Shown one piece after another: positions 9,506 to 21,174 of a stretch of 64,000 nt of DNA (position 1 is the stretch's first letter; the number at the start of each line of letters is the position of its first letter). This DNA is from Tilletia caries. Taxonomy: Eukaryota > Basidiomycota > Exobasidiomycetes > Tilletiales > Tilletiaceae. Made by a program: the position numbers and the translations under genes. The DNA is taken from the NCBI GenBank assembly GCA_032718865.1, contig JALUTQ010000028.1, positions 1,054,001 to 1,118,000 of the forward strand, written 5' to 3'. Under the pieces are notes generated by a model. It worked only from the letters and a program-made list of their open reading frames with translations, ran no database searches and was not told the origin of the DNA.

Positions 9506-9789
9506 CTCCTCCTTCTTCTTTCTCTTTCTCGTGCTTGACTTCCATAACCCTTTCGTTCTCAATGGAAACGATGCCATCGTTCGTTCATGATCATCATCCT
9601 GTTGTGTGTTCTTCAAGACAACATAGTACAGACTTGAAGTAAAGCAGAAAGAACATGGCCGAGTAGACGAGAACCGGGGAAGGGTATGGACAAGCTGGGC
9701 TTTGATCGAGAGGAAAGGAAGCTGCTTTCGTCCTTGTGCTCGTGTTCGTGATCTTGCTCTTGCGCTCGTTCCTGCCCTAAGTCTTGCCC

Positions 9790-10742
9790 TTAGTAAGCCT
9801 TGCCCTTAGCCAAATGCGCCAGCTTCCTCTTCAGTGAAGGATTCTTGAGGGGGATGGCCTTGTAGTGAGTCTTGCCCTTAGCCAGACGCGCCAGCTTCCT
9901 CTTGAGTGAAGGATTCTTGAGGGGGAGGGGCTTGTCCTCGAGGAGAGGCGCGATCGGAACCTTGAGCTCGAGGGGGAGGGGCTTGTCCTTGATGAGAGCC
10001 GATACCGGCTTGTCATCGTCCGAATCCGAGTCCGAGTCGTAGAGGGCGGTGCGCTTGCGTTTCTGACGAGGCGGACGCCAAGTGCCCCGAGGATCCTTGT
10101 TGGCGCGACGCAGCTCTTCGTCGCCGTCGATGCTGGATTCGCTGCTTCCGTTCGACGAGGATGCCTCCTCATCTTCGTCCTCACTCGAGCCCTCCGAAAT
10201 CTCCTCACTGTCTCCTATCTCGAAGCCGCGATCTGAATCGTGCAGGGATCCATCCTCGGACAATTCCGAGTCCGAACAGTCATCGCCAGGGACCGAACTT
10301 AGATCGGATGAGTCGTCGTCCGAAGGGCGAGCGTTGTCCTCCTCGGCCTCATCATGGCGAACAGAATCGTCGGCGCTATCGTCCTTGTCCTCTCCGTCCT
10401 CATTCGAGGTACGGACGGGAGCCGCGTCGAGATCCTCGTCCGAAAAACGGGGAAGTCGGAAAACGGCAGCGATGGGTGAAGCTCGGTCAGGTGAAGAGCT
10501 GCGAGGACTACCAGGGGGGGGGTGGATGGTAGCAGGTTCGATAGCAGGTGGCAGTCGACATTGACTCGTCTGGCCAAAGGCGAAGGCGGAGGCGGAGACT
10601 CTTGCTTGGCAGCTGGGGAGGCTGGGGGAGAAGAAGACAGGGCGAGCCAAGCGGCGGGATCCTGAGACGGTTGCTGGGCGGACGAAGCGGTCTTCTGACG
10701 TGGGGAAGAAGAGAAAAGAATGATAGGATGAGTCGCCGACAT
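9790..10742 (-). CDS. Acidic protein with basic C-terminal tandem repeats; one frame change
   Basis: No family recognised. From ATG 10742 the frame begins MSATHPIILFSSSPRQKT and is Pro/Ser-rich. A change of frame is needed before the long downstream frame (10650-9790), most simply at a run of nine C (about 10513-10521) or an unrecognised intron. The middle is dominated by Asp, Glu and Ser. The C-terminus carries two copies of a Lys/Leu unit built on IPLKNPSLKRKLA.LAKGK plus related KPLPLELK and KPLPLKN blocks, encoded by a tandem DNA repeat of about 70 bp (9800-9930). A charge-segregated nuclear protein is plausible but unproved. It may belong to the neighbouring transposon. Confidence 0.45.
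9795..9935 (-). repeat. Coding tandem repeat, two copies of about 70 bp
   Basis: The sequence encoding PLKNPSLKRKLA.LAKGK occurs twice in direct order at the 3' end of the acidic gene, with few differences. Confidence 0.7.
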
Positions 10743-10848
10743 GCTGGGGCCAGCGACAGGCGGGATGGGGAGGGGGGAACGAGAGGAGAGTCCACGAAGA
10801 GGAGAATTAGGAGGAAAGGGGGAGATCCATGTACAGAACTCACCTGCT

Positions 10849-10855
10849 TATATAC
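10849..10855 (-). promoter_or_regulatory. TATA-like box
   Basis: TATATAA on the minus strand, about 107 bases upstream of the ATG at 10742, followed by a GTGAGT donor-like site that may belong to a 5' UTR intron. Confidence 0.4.
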
Positions 10856-10926
10856 ACAGGCCTGACACACGGCTGGGCGATGACCCTAAAGGAAGAAGAC
10901 AGGTGCATTCGTTAGAACCTAAGCTA

Positions 10927-11060
10927 TTACCCGTGCAGTACCCGTGTAGTACCTCACGATCTCAAGCGAATCTCACCTGGGATAAGTCAAAACTTTAGTC
11001 CATTGGACATTACCCGTGGACTACCCGTCCATTACCCGTCCATTACCCGTCCATTACCCA
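10927..11060. repeat. TACCCGT motif cluster
   Basis: Seven copies of TACCCGT lie within about 130 bp, the last four as a near-perfect 11-bp tandem (CCATTACCCGT). They are downstream of the Tnp2 transposase gene and could be subterminal repeats of that element. Confidence 0.65.
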
Positions 11061-11252
11061 GTCTCCCCGGCTCGTCGCTTGTCGGCTCGTCGAACCTTGG
11101 AAGTTCGATATCTGAAGATGGCGAAGAGAGAGTTCACTTCGGCGGTCAGCGTGCATGTGCAAGTGTAGGTGGAGAGTGGCGAGACCCTGTATTCGCGTAC
11201 TTACTCACTATTCACCGCTCACCGCTCACCTCCTGTAGCCATGCCGGCGTAA

Positions 11253-14200
11253 TCAAAGGTCCTGCGCTACTCGCTGTCGCGCTTTGATGTGATACCGACA
11301 CCACCACTCCGAAAAGCCCGCCATACCATTCTTGCGAGGGAACAGGTAGATCCGGCTGTTGGACATTTCGAAGGCGCCCATGACATCGATAATCCGCGTG
11401 GCATCGATCGTCTCCAGGTCCGGCGCCCACCTCCCGCAGACCCAATGATTGGTAACAGCATGTGGTGTTTCGCAAAGCATCAATGATCGTCCGACAGCGA
11501 GCAGCGAATCGTCCTCGAGCCGGAGAGCGAAGGCAACCACGTCGAAGAAGCCAATATCGTCCAACCCATCGTCGGCATCCTTGATCCATGCGACTCGTGA
11601 GGCCCGACGTGTCGACCGATACGTTGACCCACTCTCCGCCCGCACTCGTATAGTTTCACCGGACCGCGTGAACCGAATAGATGCTTGCAAGTACGACCCA
11701 TTCTCCAGATCGTAACCTTGAGGAAGGAGTATAGCCTTGAGGTCCTCGAGGGAGATCTCTCGAAGATCGTTGAGCTTCATCGGTTCAGCCACTGAAATGC
11801 CCACCTGGTCTTGCTCATGTGCCTGATCTTCATCCTGAGGGGCCCATCTCCGAAGTGATTGATCGTCCAGCAGCATCTCAAGAGCGTGGAACTGCTCAAC
11901 GAGCTGAGCTCGAGTTGCCACCGTAGCGAAGGGTTCCTTATGGCCTCGAAGTTCCTTCTTGATGGTACCGATAGTTCGCTCGCAGGCTGCCTGGGAAGAT
12001 GATCGAAGCGAACCAGTTGTTGCGATGAGGCGACCAATGTGAAGGAGAAGATGTATGGAGAGCCTGCGGAAGGGAAGAGAAGATAGATTGTGATTCGATA
12101 TCAGCTTTGAAGAAACTTGGGTGAAGGCGAGGACGAGGGGAAAGGGACTGACCGGCAACGGGAGAGGAGTGAAGGCTTTCCTCGTACGAATAGTTCCTCC
12201 CACGACAGGCAGAAACGCTTGAAGCTGGTTTTGACGAGCTTGATGTCATCGAACGTGCAACCCCCACTTTGAACTGAGAAGCTGATGCCATCCAGCAACG
12301 AAAGGAACATGTCTATGACACGTACTGGAGCATCGATGGAGTGGAGGTAGGGGCCCATGTACTGGTGGAATACCGCAATCCATTCGAACATCTTGAAGCG
12401 GGTGTTGTGATACTTGTGCGGATTACGGGCAGGGGTTCCGAACGCGCCAGGCAAATCGGCTGCGGCATCGGCCACCATCCGACCAAACCGAATGCTCTCA
12501 TCGTCCGAAAGCGAAAAAGGATCACCGGGAGCCATGGAGCGCACTACCTTCCAGAGTAGGGCGAGGGTGTTGAAGCTGTAGAGGTGATACACATCGAGGG
12601 GAAAGAATTCGGGATGGAGGAAGCCGGGAGAGTATGCGAGTAGGGGGAGAGCTGCGACTCCAGTCTGCTTGGCTGTGGCAGCTAAGTCAGCCTTAGTGGA
12701 GCACACATTGATCTCGGCAACGTGATCCTCGTATATGGCATGCGTTCGAAGGGGCAGGGCGACAGGATCGTATGCAGATGGACGAGTTCGGTTGTTAGGC
12801 AGAGTGCGCAACGACGTAGGCGTTGTGAGAGGGAAGTATGGAGTCTTGCCGGCCTTTTGGCTGAGATCCGGTGCCGTAGTACTACTACTCCCGCTGCCAG
12901 TCGGTTGCTGCCTTCCACCAGACCCCTGTCGATCGCCGCCGGTGGCCGTAGATCCATTCCCGTTGCTGGCCTGCTGCTGTCCGCCGTCCTCCGGTCCGCC
13001 GCCGGCATGACCATAGCAACCCTCCATCAAGCAGAGCCGGCATCCGCGTCGTCCTTGCGTTCCGGTCACCTTATTGAGCTTGGAGCTGCCGGGTTGATCG
13101 GCGTAGAGTCCGATGAGCACCGCCCGAAGCACGAACCACTCCTCGGTAAAGCCGTCCCAAACCCATGCGCCGACGCTGAGCTGGGCCAGCTCCTGCAAGA
13201 TAGGTTGGAAAAACGATTCGATGTCGCCGGGGGCGTTGGGACCAGGAATGATAGCGAGTACGAACTGGTGTGCGCGCTGGAATCGAACCTCAGGCGGAGT
13301 GTTGAGGCAAGCGGCAGTTATAATCCACACGGAACTGTCCTTGTTGGCGGTGAGCTGGGCACCGTCGGTGGCGATGGCCAAGGCAATGTCGCGAGGCTCT
13401 TCGAGCACTCCCTTCGCCGCCAGGGTCAAGTTGTTGAGGCCATCGACTGTATCCTTGAAAACGAAAGCGTCCCAGGCTTGGGTGTCGCGCGCCTTCTGTA
13501 GATCTTGTAGCCGTTCATGCCGGTATCGCAGCAGTTGGCTCATCGTCGGGTTGTGGAACATCGCCTTCAGTCTGTCCAGCACGGGTAGGGTCCAATACAG
13601 ACGCCGAGGCCTACCCTTCTCATCCAAACGAGACTCTCCGCAGACGAACGTCCTCTTCTTGCCCTTCTCGTCCTTCTCCGTGCGCTGCCATGGGCAATGT
13701 GTGAGGTCGGAGTACTTGCCGACGTATGCGATGCAGGAATGTTTGCACATGTCGACATGCTTGGGCTGGAGTGCAGTGAATGATGCGACGAGCTTCTTGA
13801 CGAGGTATAGAGAAAGAACCTCGTGGCCTTCTTCTCGAAGTGTTTTGGCATGTTCCTCGTACGCCTCTGTCGTTCCGAAGGTTCGAAGCCAACGCCGGTA
13901 GTGCTTGAGGGAAAGCGTCTCGACCGCAGTGAGGTTGCGCCGCCTGCCGCCGTGACCGGTCGGTTTGTCCCCTAATATGTAGTCACCGATGAGTTCGGCC
14001 AGGAGCTCGGAACCGACCTCGTCGAGGAACTCCGATCCATCTCCGTCGTCTGGTGGGCTGCGGTCCCGGTTGTGTCGAGATTCGAGTGGGTCGTCCGTGT
14101 CGGTACCTTCTTCATCGCTGCTCGAGAACTCCTCCTCGTCGGAACGAATCAACCCCTCCTCCATGCCTAATCCCATGTCCGCACTGCACGTGCTGCTGCG

Positions 14201-14745
14201 ACTGCTGCTGATGCTCCTGCTGCGACCGCTCTCCCTGGATGTGCTGCTGCGACTGCTGCTGATGCTCCTGCTGCGACCGCGAGCCCTGCTGTCGGACTGC
14301 TGCTCCCCTTCTTGACGCGGTCGATCGGGAAGCTCCGGCTGAGGTTGATCGTCAGCGCCCTCGTAGTCGAAGAGGGGAAAGTAGGCTGCTTGTGCGGCCA
14401 AGTCGTCTTCTCGATCTCGATTGAACTGAGCAAAGGGGGAACGCAAGGTTGGTCTGGTCAGCACTGGTTAGGCTCGCGCATGCAGAGTCAACGGCTACTC
14501 ACATCGTATGCCACTGCCAAGGCGCTGCCAGCGACTGCTTCTCGAAGGCTTGAGGGAACAGGCATGTCCGGATGAATGCGCTGCCAGTCTTCGAGCCGGG
14601 TGATGTCGTCGTCTTGATGCTTGCGCCAGGTACGGAGGGCGACGACTTTGCCGATTGGGTTGTGTCCTTGCTCTGTGCACTTGTAGCACTTACATCTCGG
14701 GCGCCGTTGACGATGCGCGCGGCTGGAGGGCGTCGAGGGGGGCAT
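11253..14745 (-). CDS. Tnp2-type (CACTA/EnSpm) transposase
   Basis: Three exons: 14503-14745, 12153-14425 and 11253-12063. Introns 14426-14502 (GTGAGT...CTCAG) and 12064-12152 (GTCAGT...CGCAG) join in phase to about 1108 residues. The N-terminus has a Cys-rich start (CKCYKC). A Ser/Arg repeat follows, then a core with DIALAIATDGAQLTANKDSS, VWIITAACLNTPPEVRF, AIIPGPNAPGDIESFFQPIL and a CRLC.ME motif, the pattern of basidiomycete Tnp2 transposases (Transposase_21). These proteins cut and paste CACTA elements by a DDE-type reaction. No stop or frame break is visible, so this copy may be functional. I could not find matching CACT(A/G) ends with a 3-bp duplication, so element boundaries stay open. 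The S-R-rich DNA repeat at 14190-14300 is duplicated in tandem. Confidence 0.82.
14185..14290. repeat. Coding tandem repeat (Ser/Arg-rich)
   Basis: A unit reading GRSRSISSSRSSTSRES in translation occurs twice (second copy ending differently), from a DNA repeat of about 51 bp in the N-terminal part of the transposase gene. Confidence 0.7.
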
Positions 14746-15490
14746 CCGCTGGCTGGCGCTGGCGAAAAGAGGATATATGCGTTGACTTGTGGCCTTGTGG
14801 GAGAATCGGAGGAAGTGAGTCTGTGCTATGTGTGGGTGTACAGAGAGGATCGGGGAACTTCTCGACGTCGGCGGCTTCGAAATTTGTCTAAGTTGCGAGC
14901 TGCGTTGGAGCGATGCTGGGGCTGTAATGCTTCGCTGTAATGCTGACTTTCGATTACAGTTCAGATTTCCGACATTTGGCCTCCCAATATCCGCCTCATT
15001 TCCGCCGACGTCCCTAATTTCCGACGTTATACCTCCTTATAACCGCCGCACCCTCCGATTTTTTTTTTTTACTGGTCAGATCTGCTGCGCGCTTGGGCTT
15101 GCCTGAAGCCCGAGATGTGAAGTTCGTCCACTCATTCCTGCCACGAAGGCGATCCGCGCCTGGCGCAGTGGGTACACCGCCGAGCGAACCGGATGCTCCC
15201 CAGAGGGTTTGGCCTCCCAGACGTTGCCCGGACGTTTGGGCTGCGGGTCTGGAGACGATAATGAGAATGGTCTTGAGAGAAAACTCTCCGGTTCATTTTG
15301 AAACTGATCCACAAACATTTTGCGTTGACAAGATGAAGACTATCGCACAGACCATGCTCCCTGGATGATCCGGGTGCCAGAGCATCCTCAGACAATTCCC
15401 TCGAGAGCCTCCCTTGCCATCTGCCCAGGAAGCTCTGGACGAAGAGTCTTAACCCTCGGCCGTAAGTCGCTGATCACCCTTCGATCCACA
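14746..15490. other. Gap without supported gene
   Basis: Contains a T12 run at 15059-15070 and two close copies of GCTGTAATGCT near 14921-14943. Nothing codes convincingly. An A-box-like TGGCGCAGTGG at about 15164 has no matching B box, so no tRNA is called. Confidence 0.4.
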
Positions 15491-15825
15491 GAGACGGCGT
15501 GCTCGGGCTACCGATCGAGGCGGAGATGAGGGCAAGAGACGCGCACCCTCCCAGCTCACTGCTCACCGTGTCTCGTTCTTCATTTCAATCACAGCCCGCA
15601 CAGCCCCCTTCTTCCCCCTTTTTGACCTTCCGTCTTCTCCTCTTCCCCTTCCTCTTCCTCACCACCACCACCACTTCCACACCCATCATCTTTCTTCACG
15701 CTCGCATCGACGTCTATCTCCACAGCAACGGGGCACCTCAAGGTAAGTGTGTCGCCAAGCCCTCCGCACTGCTGACTATCTCTCTTCGCTGCTTCCGGTC
15801 TGCAGCGTCTTTGATTCCTCTTCCT

Positions 15826-15925
15826 CTGGTGCTCTCTCTCCTCTCTCTCCTCTCTTTCCTCTCTCTCCTCTCTCTCCTCTCTCTCCTTCCTCCGCTGACT
15901 CTCTCCCTCTCTCCTCTCTCTCATG
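15826..15925. repeat. CT-rich microsatellite
   Basis: Degenerate (CTCTCTC)n tract within a longer pyrimidine-rich stretch (15590-16230). The long frames seen here are low-complexity by-products of the tract. Confidence 0.8.
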
Positions 15926-16879
15926 CTGGTCATGCAGCTCAAACACGACCCGTTCTTTCCGTGGATGCGCCGCTTCTTCCGTCCGACGCGTCTCGGCCTC
16001 CTCCTTCCCTTCCCATCCGAAACAGCCCCCTTCCCCTTCCCTTTGACCGCTGATCCACTTAACCCTCCTCCCCCCCAGATTCTGATACCCTCTGCTCCCC
16101 TCTCGCCAGCTGTCCGTTGCCTGCGGCCCCTTTCCCCGTTCTCTCCTTCTTCCGCCCACCCATCAGTGCAACGTCTCTCTCTCGTCTCATGCTTCCCCCT
16201 CGATCCCGTCCGGCTGCTGCCTCAGTCTCCACTGTAAATTATCATACCTATGCGCGTCTGCAGACAATCACAGCTGAGATGATATGTGTACACACCTGTG
16301 ACTGAGCATGTGAGGATGGCTGAGTACAAGCGTGCATGTGGGTCATCTCGCTCAGCTGCTTTGGGGATGCTTAATTCAGGCGTAGATGTGGCCCATCTTT
16401 AGAGGAGCATCCCAGGATCCTCTGTGGGATTCTCTCCAGAGGAGCGGACGATTTCTGGCGAAAAACATTAATTTGAGAGCATCTTACAATGTTTTCTCAT
16501 TGAGGGTCTCGGTCGTCGGCGACGAGATGCAACAGGGAGGGTCATAAGGCCCGGACCCTCCTCAAATATCCTGGGAATCATCCCAGGAGGGTTTCAAACG
16601 GGCGGCGGTGTAAGAAAGAGCAAGAGAGAGGCTCCTATATAGAATACTAGTGGTACGCGGCGCCCGGTGGGCGCCTCTCAGACTGGGAAGAACGGTGAAA
16701 GAGATTCTATTCAAACAAAATATATGGCGTTTCGTGGGTGACCGTCATTTCGTGGCCGTGGGTTTCGTTGGTGGTGGTAACGTGGAAGCCGAAGTAGTGA
16801 CATCGCTGTGGGTGTACAGGATCGATGTTCTTCCCACTCCGGCTATCCCACGGCCCGAATCGGAAGCAATGCATTTCTA

Positions 16880-17062
16880 TCACCTGGGCGGGGGACTTCG
16901 CCCCCCGGACCCCCCAAAGTCCAAATGTACGAAGTACATCAGTCGTCTGGGTTGAAGAAATGTGTCGCTTCCAATACAGGAGCAAAGGTAGGTTACATAA
17001 AGGTCACGACTATGTATGGCATTGGGGGGTCCGGGGGGGGCGAAGTCCCCCCGCCCAGGTGA
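16880..17062. repeat. GC-rich inverted-repeat (fold-back) element
   Basis: Arms of about 38-41 bp (TCACCTGGGCGGGGG... at 16880-16917 and its complement at 17022-17062) differ only in G/C run lengths and one base. They enclose about 104 bp. No target duplication is visible. Confidence 0.75.
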
Positions 17063-18303
17063 CCGTGCCGGCCCGGCGACGGTGTGTGTGTAGACGAAGC
17101 TGCCTCCCAAAGAGTGGTTTGTAAGGTTTCTAAACGCGCCGCGTGGCAAAAGCAACGAATCAGTTGTAACTGTCTGAGCTCAGGTTTGTAGTCCTCATTA
17201 CAATGTGGTGTAAGCTTCCTGAAATGAGGAGATTGCCTTTTAGTGGGAAGAAGGCAGTGAGGGATATGTAGTGAGGGATGCTGCTTCCATAGACGATGCG
17301 GCGTCTCAGATTTTAGATGTTCATCGTTCATCGTTCATCTCGAGTCTCGACAGCAGAATAAATAACTTTCTGGCGCACAAATCCGAAAGAAGTGGACAGT
17401 AAACACGCCCACAATTAGGGTCAAGCGTGTGAACATTATGCGCATATGCTCCGCCCCTTGTCGTGGTTCGCAGATGTGTGCCTCAGTGCCTGAACTGCCT
17501 GTACATCCTCAAAGCCTCAAAAGCTTCGCAGGATACATATGTTTTTGTGCCCTACTTCTGAAGAACAAAGCATGTAGCCCGAAAGCCTATGTGAACCCCA
17601 TCATGGAGATCAGCGCGGGGGGGAGGCAGGGAAAGTAGGTTACAGACAAACTCTCCATGCTGCATCATCTGAAGCAGCCTGAAACGCTCGTCTGACCGCT
17701 GGGCGCTGACCCTGATCTCAACCGCTCGATAATATTGACCATGGTCGTTATGGATATGCTCCCGAAGGCACGGCCTGAATCCAAGCTGGTCTCTCGACAG
17801 ACTTAGTTGTTGATTCCGGCATGGTGAAACAGCTGCGACCTCAAATGCGCGTGAGATGTGTAACATACTTATGCACGAGCAAGGTCTACATACAGCCCCG
17901 GTCTCGTTCGAGGTTCGAACAGGTTAGAAAAATAGTCGAGATTTGAGGACAGTATTGCAATGAGACCAATGTGACCATGTGACCACAGGCTCGCCACGTC
18001 ACGTGGGGTCGGACAAAGCATAAATGGCTTGGGGTTAGCACTATAAACAGCTGCATGCGACTTGCAGATTTTGATGATCATCGATTATGACCTTGGATCA
18101 CCACTCTTAGGGTGGAGAGATAACGTTTAATTAGTTTTGCCTCGTGGCGCCACCAGATCTACATAAGCCTCCAGCCGCACTGTGGGGTGTGCTCACGTGT
18201 GAGCTGTGGATGTTAAAAACGACAGAAACATCTCTTAAAAGAGTCTTCGTCAGACTCCAGACCACACAACAATTGACGATGACCTCCACCTCTGGCCGAC
18301 GCC

Positions 18304-20370
18304 ACGCGTCCGCGGGTCATCCCATTCTTGCATTCGCAGCGAGCAAGAGAAAGCAGATAGGCGTCGCCATTCGACGTCTCGAGGTCGTGAGCGAGGCGTT
18401 CGCCTGCTGTGTGGCAGGCTGTATGTACTGCTCTGTGCTCAGCGCTGTCCAGTAGAGAACGATGCACCATTTTGAATTGTTATTGTCTAGTTGTCCCACC
18501 CCAAATCCACCACTACTGGGGCATAGTTGTTGCCCAATGACCACTCCCTCGGGTCAGAGGATATTATTACATATACATACACACCTCGGTAAGTTGGCCA
18601 GCGAGGTGATGGGTCCCAGCATGATGCACACAAGATGTTCTGGAGTCTGGACTACTACTACTCTCTCGAGAAGTAGCGATCAACCGACAGTAGTGAACAG
18701 ATAGACGGGGAGCCGATCGCATGCAGCATCCGAGCTGCAATTCCAAGTCCGAGAGTCGGGACTTCTCTTGTGAACGGGCCATGTTCCCTATACTCTTCCC
18801 AGGCGCTCACGCGCTCACGCCTCACACTCGCTCTGGGAAAAGGGGCCATACATGGTCGCGCGAACTGGCCTGTGACGCGTGGTCGCGCACCTCGTCGCGC
18901 TACTCCAAGGTCCAAATCATGACCACAAGTGGTCGATAATGATAGCATGGTAGATAGCCAGCTTTCGGCAGCTTTCAGTAGCTCGACACACAGCGATACT
19001 GCCACCATTATTATACTTCTGTGCTTCCAGCTTCCAGCAGCTTCCAGCATCCAAATACAGACCTCCTTAAGCTTAAGTAGTATATGTAACGTCCTTTCTC
19101 AGAACAATAATGCGGATTAGTCGGAGTTGGCGTGAGCTTGACATGTGCTAGCAATAGCTTTGGAGGTCAGGATGTATGTACTGCAGGAGCCAGGATATTC
19201 AGATACAGTTGGACCTCGACGGCCGCTTCTATGATTTGTTTCGTGGACAGGGGGCGGCGAAGGACCGGGCACGATGTTTATCGCTGGTCTGCCCCCGGCC
19301 ACTGGGCTCTATACCCAGCATCATCAATGTGATCGTCCCGACTCTCACAGCCGCGCGCTCAGCCCCCGCCTCGCGCACTCATCAGATACTTAGGGTCTAC
19401 AGCGCGATGTGGTACATGTCCACAGGCCTCAGCGCACGAGCCCTCGTCGGTCGCCCCTATGTGTCTATCTGTGAAGTGTGAACTCGCCACTCACGAGGGC
19501 CCCACTATTATTGATCGATTCCAAACCATGGTTCCACCTCGAGTCTCGGGTCTCAACGGCAGTCCTGGTAACACAGATTGGCTTATTCTGCTTCTGCGCT
19601 TCTGCATCGGACAATAGTACATTATTGTTGTTCTTATGTTTTTACATAGGCAGGAAGGGGATCAATGATCACCGATCACCAACTTCATTTGACGATCATT
19701 ATTATTTGAGAATCCCGACCAGTGTCAGAACGCGTTGCGCGACGCCGCGACTCGTGATGTCGCGAGACGGGCCCCGGAGGAGTGAGCAGGCAGGATGTGG
19801 GCCAGCAGCGTTTTGATCTGCGAGCACAAGTCCATGAATGTTAAACGCCGGCACCAGCAGAAGCAAGGTGCTGTTATTCGGTGGCCATTCATTTGAAGAT
19901 AACTTCAGCCAAATAAAGACGTGAAGACCCTTGTAACGCTTGTGACTCTCAACAACAGGCGACGAACAGAGCGCGTTTTGCACAGAAACCAAAACACCAA
20001 ACCGTGAGCGGGAGCAGAAAGGATCTTGAGACCAAGCAGTCTGGGCATGAACATATGAGATGGAACGTATGTATCATCTCTCCGGCCGACTTGCCAGATC
20101 TCGAAGTGGCACAGACACCCCTGGTTCTGACTGACCGGGTTTTGGACTTCCAGCGGCCTGGTGGAGGGTCTGTGACCCGTTGAGCTGAGCCCCAGACTCG
20201 TCCCGTTCAAAGTCATTATGTAATCCAATATGGCGACCCGAGACCATAATGTGGCTCATGTGGCGCAAGAGGGCCGTTTTTAGCTCTTCCCCATGGTGTA
20301 TCGTGTATCATTATTACGGCCCTATAACAAAAGAGCATTCGGGTTGGGCGAGAGTTTTGGACTCACGCGT
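18304..20370. promoter_or_regulatory. Four ACGCGT (MCB-like) sites
   Basis: ACGCGT occurs at 18304-18309, 18875-18880, 19730-19735 and 20365-20370, all upstream of the Pcl-type cyclin gene. In yeasts this hexamer is the MBF site that drives G1/S genes. Function here is inferred only. Confidence 0.35.
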
Positions 20371-21174
20371 CATACACGCAGCAGAAACTACTACCCGCTC
20401 AAAAGGGGCATAGGGGCAGAGGGGGCGCATAACCCAGCGCGGCGGAGTTTGAATTACCAGACTTGATGAGATGTGAGAGATGTGAGACCTTCTCTCTGCG
20501 GGTCGGTCTCTCAGATCCATGCATGCATGGTGCTATGTTCTATTTTCTTTTCGGAGCGCCTGTTACGATTTACCATTTAGGAGCTGTGTTGTTGTATGCG
20601 AACCTTTCTGTGCGAGACTCATGTCGGATCCTCCGTTTAAAACAGACTAACCACATGAACACCTCCCCGCCTCACCCGGCTGACGCCTAACTTTCTTGTG
20701 CTCTCGCTTGACAATTATATTGGACATTCGATATTCACTGCGTTTCCGCCTTGCTTCGTTCTCCGTCTGCAGTCTCATATCTCATTTTGTATGTACTCTG
20801 TGCGCCACTGCCCTTCTGCATCATTCGCACTGAGACATTATGGGTAGGTGCGTCCTGTCAGTAGTAAACAAGGGTTCCAGCTTCGAACGCCGCCACTGCG
20901 TTTAAGGCTGCGTCCCCTAAAGGATAATACGTCCAGACCAGCCCCTGCACAACCTTCTCCATTTGGATCCATCCATCCAATCCCCACCTCTCCCAGCTTC
21001 CCACTTCTTATACATATACGCAAGCCCGCCCGCCTACAGATCGGAGAACCTTCCCATCCCGAGCGCTCTTTCCTTGCCTTTTGCTTTGCATTCCCTTCAA
21101 GTTGCGGATCAGTTACCACGGGGCCCATTTACTTGGTGCACCATCCATCACCTTTACGACTTCACTCATCCAAC

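Larger units (their letters stand above)
16231..21174. other. 4.9-kb region without genes upstream of the cyclin gene
   Basis: No frame longer than about 130 codons and none with a family signature on either strand. Recognisable items are a GC-rich fold-back at 16880-17062, a TTCATCG microsatellite at 17319-17339, four ACGCGT hexamers (18304, 18875, 19730, 20365) and the 14-bp palindrome CCATGCATGCATGG at 20517-20530. It could be a long promoter, an untranslated transcript, or decayed mobile DNA. Confidence 0.5.

Noticed and set aside
15160..15240. Possible tRNA (TGGCGCAGTGG looks like an A box)
   Set aside because: No proper B box at the right distance and no cloverleaf stems.
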